A DNA stretch of 64,000 nt from Marinobacterium stanieri (GCF_900155945.1 NZ_FTMN01000002.1:248001-312000), one strand, 5' to 3'. Shown: positions 1 to 9,419, counted from the first letter of the stretch. The notes: a model not told the origin generated them from the sequence alone. Made by a program: numbers and translations.

Positions 1-131
1 TTAAACGAAAAAATTGACCGGTTCATCCTTTCCAGTGGATCCGCTTCTTCAGCACCCGCGACAACAGGCGCCATCCCAGACAGGGCCAATGCTGTAGCCA
101 GAGCCCCCGTACGCATGGAAAAAGGCAGCAT
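1..131 (-). CDS. mlaA: MlaA/VacJ-family outer-membrane lipid-asymmetry protein, N-terminus only
   Basis: Only the first 43 codons are in the window; the gene runs off the left edge. The start codon is the ATG at 131, preceded by an AAGGA Shine-Dalgarno about six bases upstream. The translation shows a hydrophobic leader of about 27 residues followed by EEADPLERMNRSIFSFN, which closely matches the DPLEgfNRamFsFN signature that opens the mature domain of MlaA (VacJ). MlaA is the outer-membrane component of the Mla pathway and removes misplaced phospholipids from the outer leaflet. Odd point: MlaA is normally a lipoprotein, but no cysteine occurs in these 43 residues. The leader instead ends VVAGA/EE, as for signal peptidase I. 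The family call rests on this short signature, so it is probable rather than certain. Confidence 0.7.
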   Translation of the reverse strand, partial: MLPFSMRTGALATALALSGMAPVVAGAEEADPLERMNRSIFSF

Positions 132-224
132 ATATATTCCTTAGTTAAAGCCGAAGCAGCTTTCATTTTAGCCGCTGTCTTCGCGCAATTAAACCCGCGC
201 TGTTTACATCAGATATCTATAAAA

Positions 225-256
225 CCAAAAAAGGCTCCCGAAGGAGCCTTTTTTCA
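225..256 (-). terminator. Rho-independent terminator of the porin gene
   Basis: An eight-base stem AAGGCTCC/GGAGCCTT (231-238 with 243-250) closes a four-base loop, read as UUCG on the minus strand. A run of seven T follows on that strand. It lies 23 bases beyond the porin stop codon, before the mlaA-like gene. Confidence 0.9.
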
Positions 257-278
257 AGCGACTTTAAAAAAGTCAGAC

Positions 279-1202
279 TTAGAAGTCTACGCGGTAACCA
301 ACTTCAACGCCGTCGTTGTTGTCGCCGTAGTCAACCCAGGAAGCGAATACGCGAGCCTGTTTACCCAGCTTCTGCTGAGCTTCCAGAGACCACATTGCGT
401 CGTCACGGATATCGTCGTCGATGTAGTTAGCCAGCAGGGTAGTGTGACCCATGGTGTAAGAACCAGCCAGTTCCCACGCATCCTGATCGTCAGCAGATAC
501 CAGGTCACGATCTTCGTAACGAGCACCCAGGTACAGGTCGCCCAGAGTGTAAGACAGACCCAGAGAAGCTACGTCGTTGTAAACGTTTCCGCCGAATTTA
601 ACAGCATCTTCGTCGTAGTCCAGGTAAGAAACCGCACCCATAAAGCCGGCAGCTTCGAACTTGGCAGCAACGTGAGCTACGTCAACACCAGCGTTTTCAG
701 CTACTTCGCTGTCAGAAGTATCGTCAGAGTCGCTAGTCAGGACAGCACCAGCGAACTGGAAACCACCCATGTTCGGTGAGATGTACGCCAGAGTTTCCGG
801 AGTACGGTGCGCGCCGATGATGTAGCCAGAGTCACCGCTGGTACCGTTGTCTACGATATCAGTTGTGAATACGGTCCACAGTGCGTACGGAGTCCACATA
901 CGACCGATCTGAACGGTACCGAAATCGCCAGTAGCACCGATGTATGCCAGACGACCACCGCCCCAAGCACCAGCTTCAGTGTTGATAAACTGCTCGAACT
1001 GGTAGATAGCCTTAGCGCCAGAGAACAGGTCAGAAGAACCTTTGATACCGATACGGGAAGAGTTATCGGCGATATCCATTTCCTGCAGATCAGTGTCAAC
1101 CATCTTAACGCGCAGAGAACCGTACAGAGTAGCGTCGGCCTGAGCGATCATCGGAGCAGTCATGGCACCAGCAACAGCCAGAGCAATCAGTGACTTTTTC
1201 AT
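279..1202 (-). CDS. OmpC-like general porin (Gram-negative porin family), 307 aa
   Basis: This is an outer-membrane trimeric beta-barrel porin for small hydrophilic solutes. The protein begins MKKSLIALAVAG, a classical signal peptide with cleavage expected after QADA (about residue 21). The mature part starts TLYGSLRVK, the typical first beta strand of this porin family. Alternating hydrophobic/polar strands follow, and the chain ends in Phe (YRVDF), as outer-membrane barrels require for Bam recognition. Acidic loops rich in Asp and Glu suggest a marine habitat. An in-frame ATG 24 bases further upstream (1226) is less likely, because the AAGGGG Shine-Dalgarno sits eight bases before the ATG at 1202. 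It appears monocistronic with its own terminator. Its specificity cannot be read from sequence. Confidence 0.92.
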   Translation of the reverse strand: MKKSLIALAVAGAMTAPMIAQADATLYGSLRVKMVDTDLQEMDIADNSSRIGIKGSSDLFSGAKAIYQFEQFINTEAGAWGGGRLAYIGATGDFGTVQIGRMWTPYALWTVFTTDIVDNGTSGDSGYIIGAHRTPETLAYISPNMGGFQFAGAVLTSDSDDTSDSEVAENAGVDVAHVAAKFEAAGFMGAVSYLDYDEDAVKFGGNVYNDVASLGLSYTLGDLYLGARYEDRDLVSADDQDAWELAGSYTMGHTTLLANYIDDDIRDDAMWSLEAQQKLGKQARVFASWVDYGDNNDGVEVGYRVDF

Positions 1203-1535
1203 CAACATTTCCCCTTCATTCAACATACTAGTAGTGAATTCTAGTTTTTCTTAGCACTTATGGTGCTTCCAGAAAAATACTATAAATCCAGTGTATTGCA
1301 AACCAGTGAATGCAAAAACCTGAGTTTTTTCAATCCAAAAGCCTGCGATGTTGCCTGGCAATTGCCATCCATTGCGAGGTTTGAAGCCCGCGACGACTGA
1401 GCAACCACCTTAATTTCCCGCATTACATCACACCCTTTTTCGTCAAACAAGCCTTTCAGCCCTCTGAAAACGGGGTTTTCTCCCTGTTTTTGATACCCAT
1501 CAACAGGAAACATTAAGTTTGTGGAACTTTATTCC
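1203..1535. other. Intergenic region upstream of the porin gene (333 bases)
   Basis: There is no convincing gene here; the one 77-codon minus-strand frame (1280-1513) has no family resemblance and no Shine-Dalgarno. On the porin strand a possible -10 (TATAGT, 1279-1284) lies about 75 bases upstream of the start. It is preceded by two direct copies of CCAGTG (1288-1293 and 1303-1308, plus-strand reading) spaced 15 bases apart. These could be regulator half-sites, but I cannot assign them. Confidence 0.35.
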
Positions 1536-4500
1536 TCAGAGCGTCTGCAATAATTGACGCAAACGCTTTTCTGATACGGTTTCACGTGTACCCAACTGCT
1601 GGGCAAAGAGAGAAACCCGATACTCTTCCAACATCCACCTTAGCCGGATCAAATCCACAGGACGCTCATGACGGGCTGAGTATTCCTGTTCTTTTTTCAA
1701 ATACTTGGTGCGAAATTCTGCCAACTGTTCAGACCAAACACACTGCTGCCTGAGGTTGCGCGCATACTTTTCCAGTCGCACCTCAATCGCTTCCAGGTAG
1801 CGCGGCAGCTCCGATAGCCACTCATAATCGATATCGATCAGATAATGTGGCCCCATCAAATCTGCCATCTGCTGCTTGATATCATTCAGGACAGGCACTG
1901 CCTGCAAATTGATATTGCGCTTGTTGAGTTGTTTATTGATACGGTGAACCGAGCGATGACAACGATGGATAAACTCACCCACCTCAACCAGGTACTCAGC
2001 AATATCAGCCTTCGCATGCGCCAAAGCAGCATCAAAGGCTTCTTGGTTACGCGGCAGGTTTTCTATACTCAGCTGAGCCGACTTCATTGCTGCCAGCAAT
2101 AACGCATCATTTTCCAATGTTCTGCGATCAACCAGCTTGCCCGTCAGAATTATACTTTCGTTTAACTTGGGTAACTCACGCCGCAGATATTTAAGCTGCT
2201 GCGCCGGAAAAGCCAGCAAAATTAAACGTGCCACACCTCTCAGGCTTTGCTGATTGGCAAGATCCTTTGATGGCAACACACGCAGCTCAACACTATCACC
2301 CTGATCAATCAGGCCGGGCCAGGCCTCCACCTGAATTCCTCCAGCCTGGCGCAGACTTACCACGTCTGGCAGATCGTCAAAACTCCAGCTGGTCAGGCCC
2401 GTCTGCCCCCATTGCTCTGAAGGCCCGGATTGAAGAGCCTCTTCCGCCTGGTCGCCATAGCGCTTGTTGAGCTGTTCCCAATCACGGCCCATACCGATCT
2501 GGCGGTCCTGTTCATCCAACAGTCTGATATTGAAATACAGATGCGGATCTAGCTTGACCTCACGGAGCGTCTCAGCTGGCACCCGGGTGCCGGTCATCCT
2601 CAGCAACTGGAGAGACAATGCCTCGTACAAATCACCCTCTGCGAAAACCGCGGCTTCACAAAACGCCCCGGCATAATTGGGTACCGGCACAAAATGCTTA
2701 CGCAGCTGCTTGGGCAATCCTTTAAGAATGGCAACCACCTTCTCCTCAAGCAGCCCCGGCACCAGCCATTCCAAGCGTTGCAGCGGCGCCACTCGAAGCA
2801 GTGCCAGCGGCAAGTCAAGAGTCACACCATCCTGCTCAGTGCCCGGTTCAAAGTGATAGTTCAGTTTTAATTGCACACCATCTAAAGCAAGGCTATCCGG
2901 GTACTGATTTTCACTGACATGATCACTGTCGCGTTGCAGCACGTCAGATTCGCGCATAAACAGGGCATCAGGACTTTCGGCTTCCACCTGCTTGCGCCAA
3001 TGCTCAAACCCCTTTCCGTTGACCACATGCCCACCGCCCAGCTCATCAAAGCGCTGGGCATAAAACTGGTACAACTGTTCTTCGTCTACGAGAAGGTCAC
3101 GTCTCCGCGACTTGTCTTCCAGGCCTTCGACGCTGGCCAGCAGTTCGCGATTATGCTGAAAGAAAGGTGCACGGGTATTAAACTCCCCTTCCACCAGCGC
3201 ACTTCGTATAAAGATTTCATGCGAGGCAGCGGGATCGATGGCGCCGAAATTAACCCGGCGCTTGGGCACGATAATGACACCGAACAGGCTCACCTGCTCA
3301 TTTGCCACCACCTGTGCCCGCTTTTTCTCCCAGCGAGGTTCAGACCAGTTGCGCTTAACCAGATGCTTGGCCAGTGGCTCTATCCACTCAGGTTCAATAC
3401 GCGCAACCTGATGGGCAAACAGCTGACTGGTTTCAAGCAGCTCAGCCGCCACAACCCACTTGGGCGCTTTCTTGAACACACCCGAGGCCGGAAAGATTTT
3501 AAAGCGGCGATTGCGAGCCCCGAGGTATTCGCCCTTCTCCTGCTTGAAGCCAATATGACTGAGGAGACCCGCCAAAAGGGAAGTGTGCACGGTGCGGTAG
3601 TCAGCAGGCTCACTGTTTTCCTTCAAGCCCAGTTCACGAATACTGATATGCAGCTGGCGATGCACATCCCGCCATTCACGCAGGCGCATGAAGGAGAGAA
3701 AGTTTTTCTGACACCAGCGCCTCAATTGGCTCTGGCTGAGCTCTTCACGCTGCTCACTCCATAGCTGCCACAAATTCAGCAAGGTCATGAAGTCGGACTC
3801 TTCGTCCGCGTATTCCTTGTGCTTTTGGTCTGCCGCCTGGCGTTTATCATGAGGTCGCTCACGCGGATCCTGCACACTCAGCGCACTGGCAATAATCATG
3901 ACTTCACGTAATGCATCACGCTGCCCGCCTTCAATAACCATTCGGGCAATACGCGGATCCACCGGCAGGCGCGCCAACTGACGGCCAATTTTGGTCATAC
4001 GTCGCTGGGTATCAACCGCTCCCAGCTCTTCCAGCAACTTGAAGCCGTCATTAATCAGGCGTGTATCGGGCGGATCAACGAAGGGAAAATCGCGAATATC
4101 ACCGAGTTTCAATTGCAACATTTGCAGAATGACGGCCGCGAGATTGGTGCGGCGGATCTCTGCATCAGTGAACTCGGGACGGGATAGATAATCCTCCTCC
4201 GAATAGAGACGAATACAGACACCGGGGGCAACACGGCCACAGCGGCCGGCGCGCTGGTTGGCGCTGGCCTGGGAGACCGCCTCCACTGGCAAACGCTGCA
4301 CCTTGGAACGGACACTGTAGCGGGATATGCGCGCCTGACCCGGGTCGATAACATAGCGAATCCCCGGGACTGTCAGTGAGGTTTCCGCCACGTTTGTAGA
4401 CAGGACTATTCGGCGCCCCGCCTTGCGCTGCTCATGGAATACCCGGTTTTGCTCTGTCAGTGACAGGCGGGCATACAAGGGAATCACTTCGGTGTCGCGC

Positions 4501-5450
4501 AGCTTTGCTTTACGCAGGGTTTCTGCCGTTTCCCGAATTTCTCGCTCACCGGGCAGGAACACCAGGATATCTCCCGGCCCTCCCGAGCGCTTGGCCAGGT
4601 CAATTTCTATCAATTCATCGACAGCGGCCAGAAGCCCCTGCTGCAAATCAACAGCCTTTTCATCCTCCCCTTCCATCTCATGCAAGGGCCGGTAGAGGAC
4701 ATCAACCGGATAGGTTCGCCCGGACACTTCGATAACAGGCGCATTATCAAAGTGCTTGGAAAAGCGCTCCAGGTCGATGGTTGCTGAAGTAATGATGACC
4801 TTTAGATCAGGACGCCGTGGCAGAATCCGCTTGATGTAACCCAGCAGGAAATCAATATTGAGACTGCGCTCGTGAGCTTCATCAATGATGAGGACTTCAT
4901 ACTGCTCAAGAAAACGATCCCGCTGCGTTTCTGACAGCAGGATACCATCGGTCATCAGCTTGACCTGGGTACTCTCTGACACCTGGTCATGAAAGCGCAC
5001 CTGATAGCCAACCCGCTCACCCAGTGGGGTTTTCAGCTCTTCAGCAATACGTGATGCAACCGTGCGAGCCGCCAGTCGTCTAGGCTGGGTGTGGCCAATC
5101 ATGCCGTAGCAGCCAAGCCCCAATTCAAGACAGAGCTTGGGGATCTGCGTGGTTTTACCGGAGCCGGTCTCACCTGCAATCACAACAACCTGATTGTCAC
5201 GAATAGCGTCCAGCAGCTCTTCACGACGCGCCGAAACCGGCAGGTCAGGATACTCCGGGACAACAGCAGAGGCTTTCAGCGTTTCTACCCGCTCGATCGA
5301 AGCGTCCAGCCTGGCCGCAAGTTGATCAAGCGCAGCTTCATCTTCGGCCTTCTTGCTCTGCGCGTTCTTAAGGGCTCGCCTGAGCGGAAAGCGATCAGCA
5401 ATACGACACTGGGGAAGTTGTTGTAGCAAAGAGGTGATTCGCTGGGACAA
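1536..5450 (-). CDS. hrpA: ATP-dependent RNA helicase HrpA (DEAH box), 1304 aa
   Basis: HrpA is a DEAH/RHA helicase; in E. coli it acts in mRNA processing and rescue of stalled or collided ribosomes. Walker A GETGSGKT is at residues 93-100, the DEAH box (DEAHERS) at 190-193 and SATID about 30 residues on. The helicase C domain includes the motif VI-type segment SQASANQRAGRCGR. HA2, OB and the long DUF3418 C-terminus specific to HrpA follow, ending VSLFAQQLGT. The length equals that of E. coli HrpA (1300). The start is a TTG at 5450; no better start is in frame nearby and the N-terminus aligns with the family. It is the last gene of the run that includes the acyl-CoA ligase 63 bases upstream. 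No clear terminator follows. Confidence 0.96.
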   Translation of the reverse strand: MSQRITSLLQQLPQCRIADRFPLRRALKNAQSKKAEDEAALDQLAARLDASIERVETLKASAVVPEYPDLPVSARREELLDAIRDNQVVVIAGETGSGKTTQIPKLCLELGLGCYGMIGHTQPRRLAARTVASRIAEELKTPLGERVGYQVRFHDQVSESTQVKLMTDGILLSETQRDRFLEQYEVLIIDEAHERSLNIDFLLGYIKRILPRRPDLKVIITSATIDLERFSKHFDNAPVIEVSGRTYPVDVLYRPLHEMEGEDEKAVDLQQGLLAAVDELIEIDLAKRSGGPGDILVFLPGEREIRETAETLRKAKLRDTEVIPLYARLSLTEQNRVFHEQRKAGRRIVLSTNVAETSLTVPGIRYVIDPGQARISRYSVRSKVQRLPVEAVSQASANQRAGRCGRVAPGVCIRLYSEEDYLSRPEFTDAEIRRTNLAAVILQMLQLKLGDIRDFPFVDPPDTRLINDGFKLLEELGAVDTQRRMTKIGRQLARLPVDPRIARMVIEGGQRDALREVMIIASALSVQDPRERPHDKRQAADQKHKEYADEESDFMTLLNLWQLWSEQREELSQSQLRRWCQKNFLSFMRLREWRDVHRQLHISIRELGLKENSEPADYRTVHTSLLAGLLSHIGFKQEKGEYLGARNRRFKIFPASGVFKKAPKWVVAAELLETSQLFAHQVARIEPEWIEPLAKHLVKRNWSEPRWEKKRAQVVANEQVSLFGVIIVPKRRVNFGAIDPAASHEIFIRSALVEGEFNTRAPFFQHNRELLASVEGLEDKSRRRDLLVDEEQLYQFYAQRFDELGGGHVVNGKGFEHWRKQVEAESPDALFMRESDVLQRDSDHVSENQYPDSLALDGVQLKLNYHFEPGTEQDGVTLDLPLALLRVAPLQRLEWLVPGLLEEKVVAILKGLPKQLRKHFVPVPNYAGAFCEAAVFAEGDLYEALSLQLLRMTGTRVPAETLREVKLDPHLYFNIRLLDEQDRQIGMGRDWEQLNKRYGDQAEEALQSGPSEQWGQTGLTSWSFDDLPDVVSLRQAGGIQVEAWPGLIDQGDSVELRVLPSKDLANQQSLRGVARLILLAFPAQQLKYLRRELPKLNESIILTGKLVDRRTLENDALLLAAMKSAQLSIENLPRNQEAFDAALAHAKADIAEYLVEVGEFIHRCHRSVHRINKQLNKRNINLQAVPVLNDIKQQMADLMGPHYLIDIDYEWLSELPRYLEAIEVRLEKYARNLRQQCVWSEQLAEFRTKYLKKEQEYSARHERPVDLIRLRWMLEEYRVSLFAQQLGTRETVSEKRLRQLLQTL

Positions 5451-5513
5451 TCTGGCACGCCTTGTCGCTGATGAATGAAGTGCCGCCCATTATCCACACT
5501 GGCACGGCAATTT

Positions 5514-7172
5514 CTAATCTCTGGCGATGGGCAACCCGGCGCGCTCTCGTAACTGACGACGGCAAACCTTGCCAACCGCCGTACGTGGCAGACGTTTACA
5601 GAATTCGACCGACTTGGGTACCTTATAGGCAGTCAGACGCTCACGGCAGTATTCGCGCACCTGTTTGATACTCAAGCGCGGATTAGCCGAAACTACATAA
5701 AGCTTGATCTGCTCCCCGGTGCAACTGTCGGGCAAACCCACTGCTGCACATTCCAGAATATCCGGATGACAGGCGATCACATCCTCAAGCTCGCTCGGAT
5801 ACACATTGAAGCCTGACACATTAATAATCTCTTTCAGGCGATCAATAATTTTCAGGTGCCCGCTGGCATCCAGAAACCCTATATCACCGGTATCGAGATA
5901 GCCGTCGACCATCACCGCCCGGCTTTCCTCCGGCTGATGCCAGTAACCCTGCATCAGCTGAGGACCGGCAACCTGAATGCGTCCTGATTCACCTGCAGGC
6001 AGAGCATTCCCGCTTTCATCGACCACCCTTACATGAGTACCGGGAACAGGTTGACCTACGGTACCCAGGCGAATCGCATCAGGTCGGTTCACACTGACCA
6101 CCGGCGAGCATTCGGTCAGCCCATAGCCTTCACATATCTGGTTATCGGTCACCTGCTGCCAGCGTGAAGCCACCGAACGCGTCAACGCCATGCCACCGGA
6201 AATCGTTAACTTGAGACCACTGAAATCCAGTCGCTGAAATTCGGGCTGCTGACAAAGGTGTATGAAGAGAGGGTTGATACCGGCCAATACCGTAGGCTCG
6301 ACCCGATCCCAGGCCTTGACCAGAAGTCGCACCTTTCTCGGATCAGGGACCAGCTCGGTATAGGCCCCTCGGCTCATCATTACCAACGTCAGCATGAATG
6401 AATAGATATGATAGAGCGGCAAGGGCTGCAACAACCGTTCGGCACCCTCAACGGATACCACATCCAGCAGCTCACCGACCTGGGACAGGTTTGCCAGCAG
6501 CGCCTGTTCACTGAGCATGGCGCCCTTGGCCGGGCCGGTCGTCCCGCCTGTGTACTGCAGCAATGCCAGGTTCGCCCAGCGCTCAGGAACATCCGGCGGC
6601 TGCCAAATAAGCTGGGCGCCCCTTTGCATGACTTCATCAAGCGAACTGACACTGAAAGGCAATCGGCTCAGCAAGGGTTTCAACATCCGCTTCACGCCCA
6701 GGCGTCGGCTGCGCACACCCAGATTCAGCAACCACCGCTTGGGCGCAGGGTGCAAGTCACCCATTTCGGTTGTAACCAGATATTCCAGCTCGGTCTGCTC
6801 CAGCGCCCGTTGTGTAGAGGGCTGAATGTAAGCGGTGCTGACCAGCATGCGCGCACCAGAGTCGCGCAATTGGCGAACCAGTTCGTCATCGGTGTGCATC
6901 GGGCTGGTATTCACCACAACCAGCCCGGCACGGCGTGCACCAAACAGAACGACGGGGTATTGCATCAGGTTGGGCAATTGCAGCGCGATACGATCACCGG
7001 GCTGCAAGTGGGTTTCGTGCTGCACCCAGGCAGCAAACCGGCGAGACAGGCGCTCCAGATCAGCAAAACTGATGCTGGCACCCAGGTGACCAAAAGCAGG
7101 CTTCTCATCAAACCGTCGAGCCAGCCAATGCACCAGGTCTGACAAACATTGATAATCAGGCTCTGCCTGCAT
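5514..7172 (-). CDS. AMP-forming long-chain acyl-CoA ligase-like protein, 552 aa
   Basis: This ANL-superfamily enzyme activates a carboxylic acid as acyl-AMP and then acyl-CoA. The P-loop-like motif YTGGTTGPAKGAM is near residue 215, GYGLTECSP near 350 and YLDTGDIGFLD near 425. The C-terminal lid has INVSGFNVYPSELED and the catalytic lysine in the final RTAVGKVCRRQLR segment. Length and motif spacing resemble FadD, so fatty-acid activation is likely, but the substrate is not certain. It starts at ATG 7172, six bases downstream of the YafJ-like gene stop, so the two are translationally close and probably cotranscribed. Several FadD-like paralogues are usual in marine gammaproteobacteria, so I give no symbol. 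Confidence 0.88.
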   Translation of the reverse strand: MQAEPDYQCLSDLVHWLARRFDEKPAFGHLGASISFADLERLSRRFAAWVQHETHLQPGDRIALQLPNLMQYPVVLFGARRAGLVVVNTSPMHTDDELVRQLRDSGARMLVSTAYIQPSTQRALEQTELEYLVTTEMGDLHPAPKRWLLNLGVRSRRLGVKRMLKPLLSRLPFSVSSLDEVMQRGAQLIWQPPDVPERWANLALLQYTGGTTGPAKGAMLSEQALLANLSQVGELLDVVSVEGAERLLQPLPLYHIYSFMLTLVMMSRGAYTELVPDPRKVRLLVKAWDRVEPTVLAGINPLFIHLCQQPEFQRLDFSGLKLTISGGMALTRSVASRWQQVTDNQICEGYGLTECSPVVSVNRPDAIRLGTVGQPVPGTHVRVVDESGNALPAGESGRIQVAGPQLMQGYWHQPEESRAVMVDGYLDTGDIGFLDASGHLKIIDRLKEIINVSGFNVYPSELEDVIACHPDILECAAVGLPDSCTGEQIKLYVVSANPRLSIKQVREYCRERLTAYKVPKSVEFCKRLPRTAVGKVCRRQLRERAGLPIARD

Positions 7173-7178
7173 CTGGAA

Positions 7179-7961
7179 CTACCCCTTCAACTGATCGACC
7201 ACTTCCCCGTCTACAAAGACGATCATCTCACCGGTTTCCAGACGCTGCCAGCGCTCATTGTCCGTAAGTGGCTCAGTGGTGATAACCGTCACCACATCAT
7301 TAGGGGTTGTCTCGGCATAAAAGTCGACACTGACTTCACAGTCCTTTAGTCGAGCCTCACCGAAGGGTGCACGTCGGGTGATCCACGATAGCTTGGTACT
7401 GCAGTAGCAGAACAGGTGAGTCGACTCGCTCAGCAGCATATTAAAAACGCCAAGACCTCTCAGCTTTTCGCAGCAGTAGTGAATAAAGCGCTGCAGCTCA
7501 TGCATGTCAGCCGGGCGCTCGGGGTAACGGCTGCGAATCTGATCAAGCAGCCAGCAAAATGCATACTCGCTGTCGGTGGTCCCCACCGGGTGATAGAACT
7601 TAAGCGGCCAGTCAAACAGGGAGGGGTCAAGCTGTCCGTTGTGCGCATAGGTCCAGGTGTAACCCCAGAGCTCGCGACTGAATGGATGCGTATTTTCCAG
7701 GCAAACCTGCCCCACATTAGCCTGACGAATATGACTGATCACCACACGACTCTTGATAGAGTAGTCGGCAACCAGCTTGGCAATGCGGGAGTTGGCACTG
7801 GGTTCCGGGTCATGGAAGCTGCGTAGTCCCTTGCCCTCATAAAAGGCGATACCCCAGCCGTCACTGTGGGGACCGGTTCGCCCCCCGCGCTGCATCAAGC
7901 CGGTGAAGCTGAAGCAGATATCGGTTGGCACATTGGCACTCATTCCCAGGAGTTCACACAT
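7179..7961 (-). CDS. yafJ: YafJ-family class II glutamine amidotransferase, 260 aa
   Basis: The protein starts MCELLGMSANVPTDICFSFTG, nearly identical to E. coli YafJ. Cys2 is the N-terminal nucleophile of class II (Ntn) glutaminase domains, exposed after Met removal. Further hallmarks are GPHSDGWGIAFY, the HIRQAN segment, YAHNGQLD and VGTTDSEYAFCWLL. It is a stand-alone glutaminase domain; the acceptor of the released ammonia is not known for this family. The start ATG overlaps the stop of the bactofilin gene (shared base 7961), and the stop is six bases before the acyl-CoA ligase start, so it sits inside an operon. A divergent paralogue lies at 26549-27388. Confidence 0.93.
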   Translation of the reverse strand: MCELLGMSANVPTDICFSFTGLMQRGGRTGPHSDGWGIAFYEGKGLRSFHDPEPSANSRIAKLVADYSIKSRVVISHIRQANVGQVCLENTHPFSRELWGYTWTYAHNGQLDPSLFDWPLKFYHPVGTTDSEYAFCWLLDQIRSRYPERPADMHELQRFIHYCCEKLRGLGVFNMLLSESTHLFCYCSTKLSWITRRAPFGEARLKDCEVSVDFYAETTPNDVVTVITTEPLTDNERWQRLETGEMIVFVDGEVVDQLKG

Positions 7962-8440
7962 CAGTCATTGCCCTCACGTGCCAGGGTAATTCGATCCGGC
8001 AGGGAATCGATCAGATGATAGTCCAGGCCTTCGAGACAGTCCGAGTCGTTTTGCTCAGGCTCCGGCTCCAGATGAACGAGCTGCGCCTGGGCCGGAGTGC
8101 GACGTTCACCAACAAAAGACGCGCGAGGCTCAATAATCAACTCCTCGCTGCACACATTGGCACTGACACGCCCGCCCCGCTCAATATGCAGGGACTCACA
8201 GTGCAGCTCGCCTTCCAGTACTCCGCTGACGGTCACCTGACGCGCACGCACGGTGCCGCGCACAACTCCCTGGCGACCTACGGCAAGGTCGTCTGCCGAC
8301 TCTATGCGCCCCTCAAGTTCTCCGTCCACATGCAGCTTGCCGGTCAGATGCAAATCGCCCTGCATCCGATTGCCCCGCGCAACGATGGTTACTGCAGTTC
8401 GGCTTGATTGAGCGGATACATTGCGCTTAAGGATTCCCAA
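7961..8440 (-). CDS. Bactofilin (polymer-forming cytoskeletal protein), 159 aa
   Basis: Bactofilins assemble into nucleotide-independent filaments at the inner membrane and recruit cell-wall enzymes. The core (about residues 17-125) is the right-handed beta-helix repeat typical of the family: GDLHLTGKLHVDGELEG, followed by repeats with hydrophobic residues every two to three positions and frequent Gly (VRGTVRARQVTVSGVLEGELHC). The tail is acidic and probably disordered. The start is TTG at 8440, supported by a GAGGAAG Shine-Dalgarno four bases upstream; a later ATG (RMQGD) would delete the first helix rung. The gene begins 52 bases inside the end of the M23 peptidase gene, so the two are translationally coupled, matching the known bactofilin/M23 partnership (CcmA-Csd1, BacA-LmdC). 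Confidence 0.9.
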   Translation of the reverse strand: MGILKRNVSAQSSRTAVTIVARGNRMQGDLHLTGKLHVDGELEGRIESADDLAVGRQGVVRGTVRARQVTVSGVLEGELHCESLHIERGGRVSANVCSEELIIEPRASFVGERRTPAQAQLVHLEPEPEQNDSDCLEGLDYHLIDSLPDRITLAREGND

Positions 8441-9321
8441 GGCACTTCCTCGATTTCAGTAAACAGGTGCTCGAAATTATCCAGCCCCCACTTCATAAAG
8501 GGAGCCGGGTTAAGCGGGCGAAACAGATGACGCACTTCGTAGTGCAGATGCGGACCGGTGGAACGGCCGCTGTTACCACTGAGCGCAATTTTCTGCCCTT
8601 TACTGACAAAGGTGCCGCTTTTTACCAGCACTTTCTGCAGGTGGGCAAAATAGGTCTTGAAACCGAAATTATGCTGTAACACCACCAGATTGCCAAAGCC
8701 GCTGCCCTTGCGATAACCCGCATATTCCACCACGCCATCGGCAGTGGCATACACGGGAGTTCCCGGGTCGGCCTTGAAATCCATTCCGTTGTGCATCTTA
8801 CGTCGTTTCAGAACCGGATGCATGCGCATGCCATAGCTGTCGTTGATCTGCTCGGCCTCAATCGGCACACCGTTGGGAATACTGTGCAATAAGGAGAGGC
8901 GTTGCCGGGCAGCCATCTGCGCCCATTCGATACGCTGCTCAAGCGACTGTTCGCTGACCTGCTCGGTCAAGCCAAGGCGGGCTTCAAGATCACTGAGACT
9001 GGAGCCCATCAGCGCATTCTCTTTGGCAAGGCGGGAATTATTGGCGCTCAGCATGGACAGGGACTCACTCAGGTCATCCAGCTCGGAGATATACAGACGC
9101 TGGGTGCCCATCAAAAGCTGATACTGTTCGTTCAGGTCTTCGTGGTCACGCTCAAGGGTACTCAGATCATCCTGCGTCTGTACCAGAAGCCAGTTGGACA
9201 CGAAGAAGCTGGCCGCCGACATCAGCAAAAAAATCAGCAGCATCCAGGCCAGCAATTGGTGCAGAAATATCTGACGCGAGCCACGGGTTGTCGTGAGGGT
9301 CAGAACCAGTTTACGTCGCAA
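8389..9321 (-). CDS. M23-family (LytM) peptidoglycan endopeptidase with membrane anchor and coiled coil, 310 aa
   Basis: This is a predicted periplasmic zinc metallopeptidase acting on peptidoglycan cross-links. Residues 1-20 are basic and cytoplasmic, one transmembrane segment spans about 22-46, a coiled coil about 50-125 (DDLSTLERDHEDLNEQY and on), and the M23 domain lies about 165-275. The metal ligands are visible as HNGMDF (His and Asp of the HxxxD motif) and the HLHYE motif; the first catalytic His is in YFAHL. All key residues are present, so it should be an active enzyme rather than an EnvC-like activator. The start is TTG at 9321 with a basic N-terminus. It is the first gene of the compact minus-strand group continuing into bactofilin and YafJ; the bactofilin probably positions it. 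Confidence 0.92.
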   Translation of the reverse strand: MRRKLVLTLTTTRGSRQIFLHQLLAWMLLIFLLMSAASFFVSNWLLVQTQDDLSTLERDHEDLNEQYQLLMGTQRLYISELDDLSESLSMLSANNSRLAKENALMGSSLSDLEARLGLTEQVSEQSLEQRIEWAQMAARQRLSLLHSIPNGVPIEAEQINDSYGMRMHPVLKRRKMHNGMDFKADPGTPVYATADGVVEYAGYRKGSGFGNLVVLQHNFGFKTYFAHLQKVLVKSGTFVSKGQKIALSGNSGRSTGPHLHYEVRHLFRPLNPAPFMKWGLDNFEHLFTEIEEVPWESLSAMYPLNQAELQ

Positions 9322-9419
9322 CTCGGATACTCTTCAAAAAAACGCCTACTATACCTCCTGAAAGCCGCGGACACCAAGCACCACCCCGGCACTCAAGCAC
9401 CGGGGTGAAGCTACAGGCC

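Noticed and set aside
1280-1513. A 77-codon minus-strand frame upstream of the porin
   Set aside because: It has no Shine-Dalgarno, no family resemblance and overlaps the likely porin promoter.
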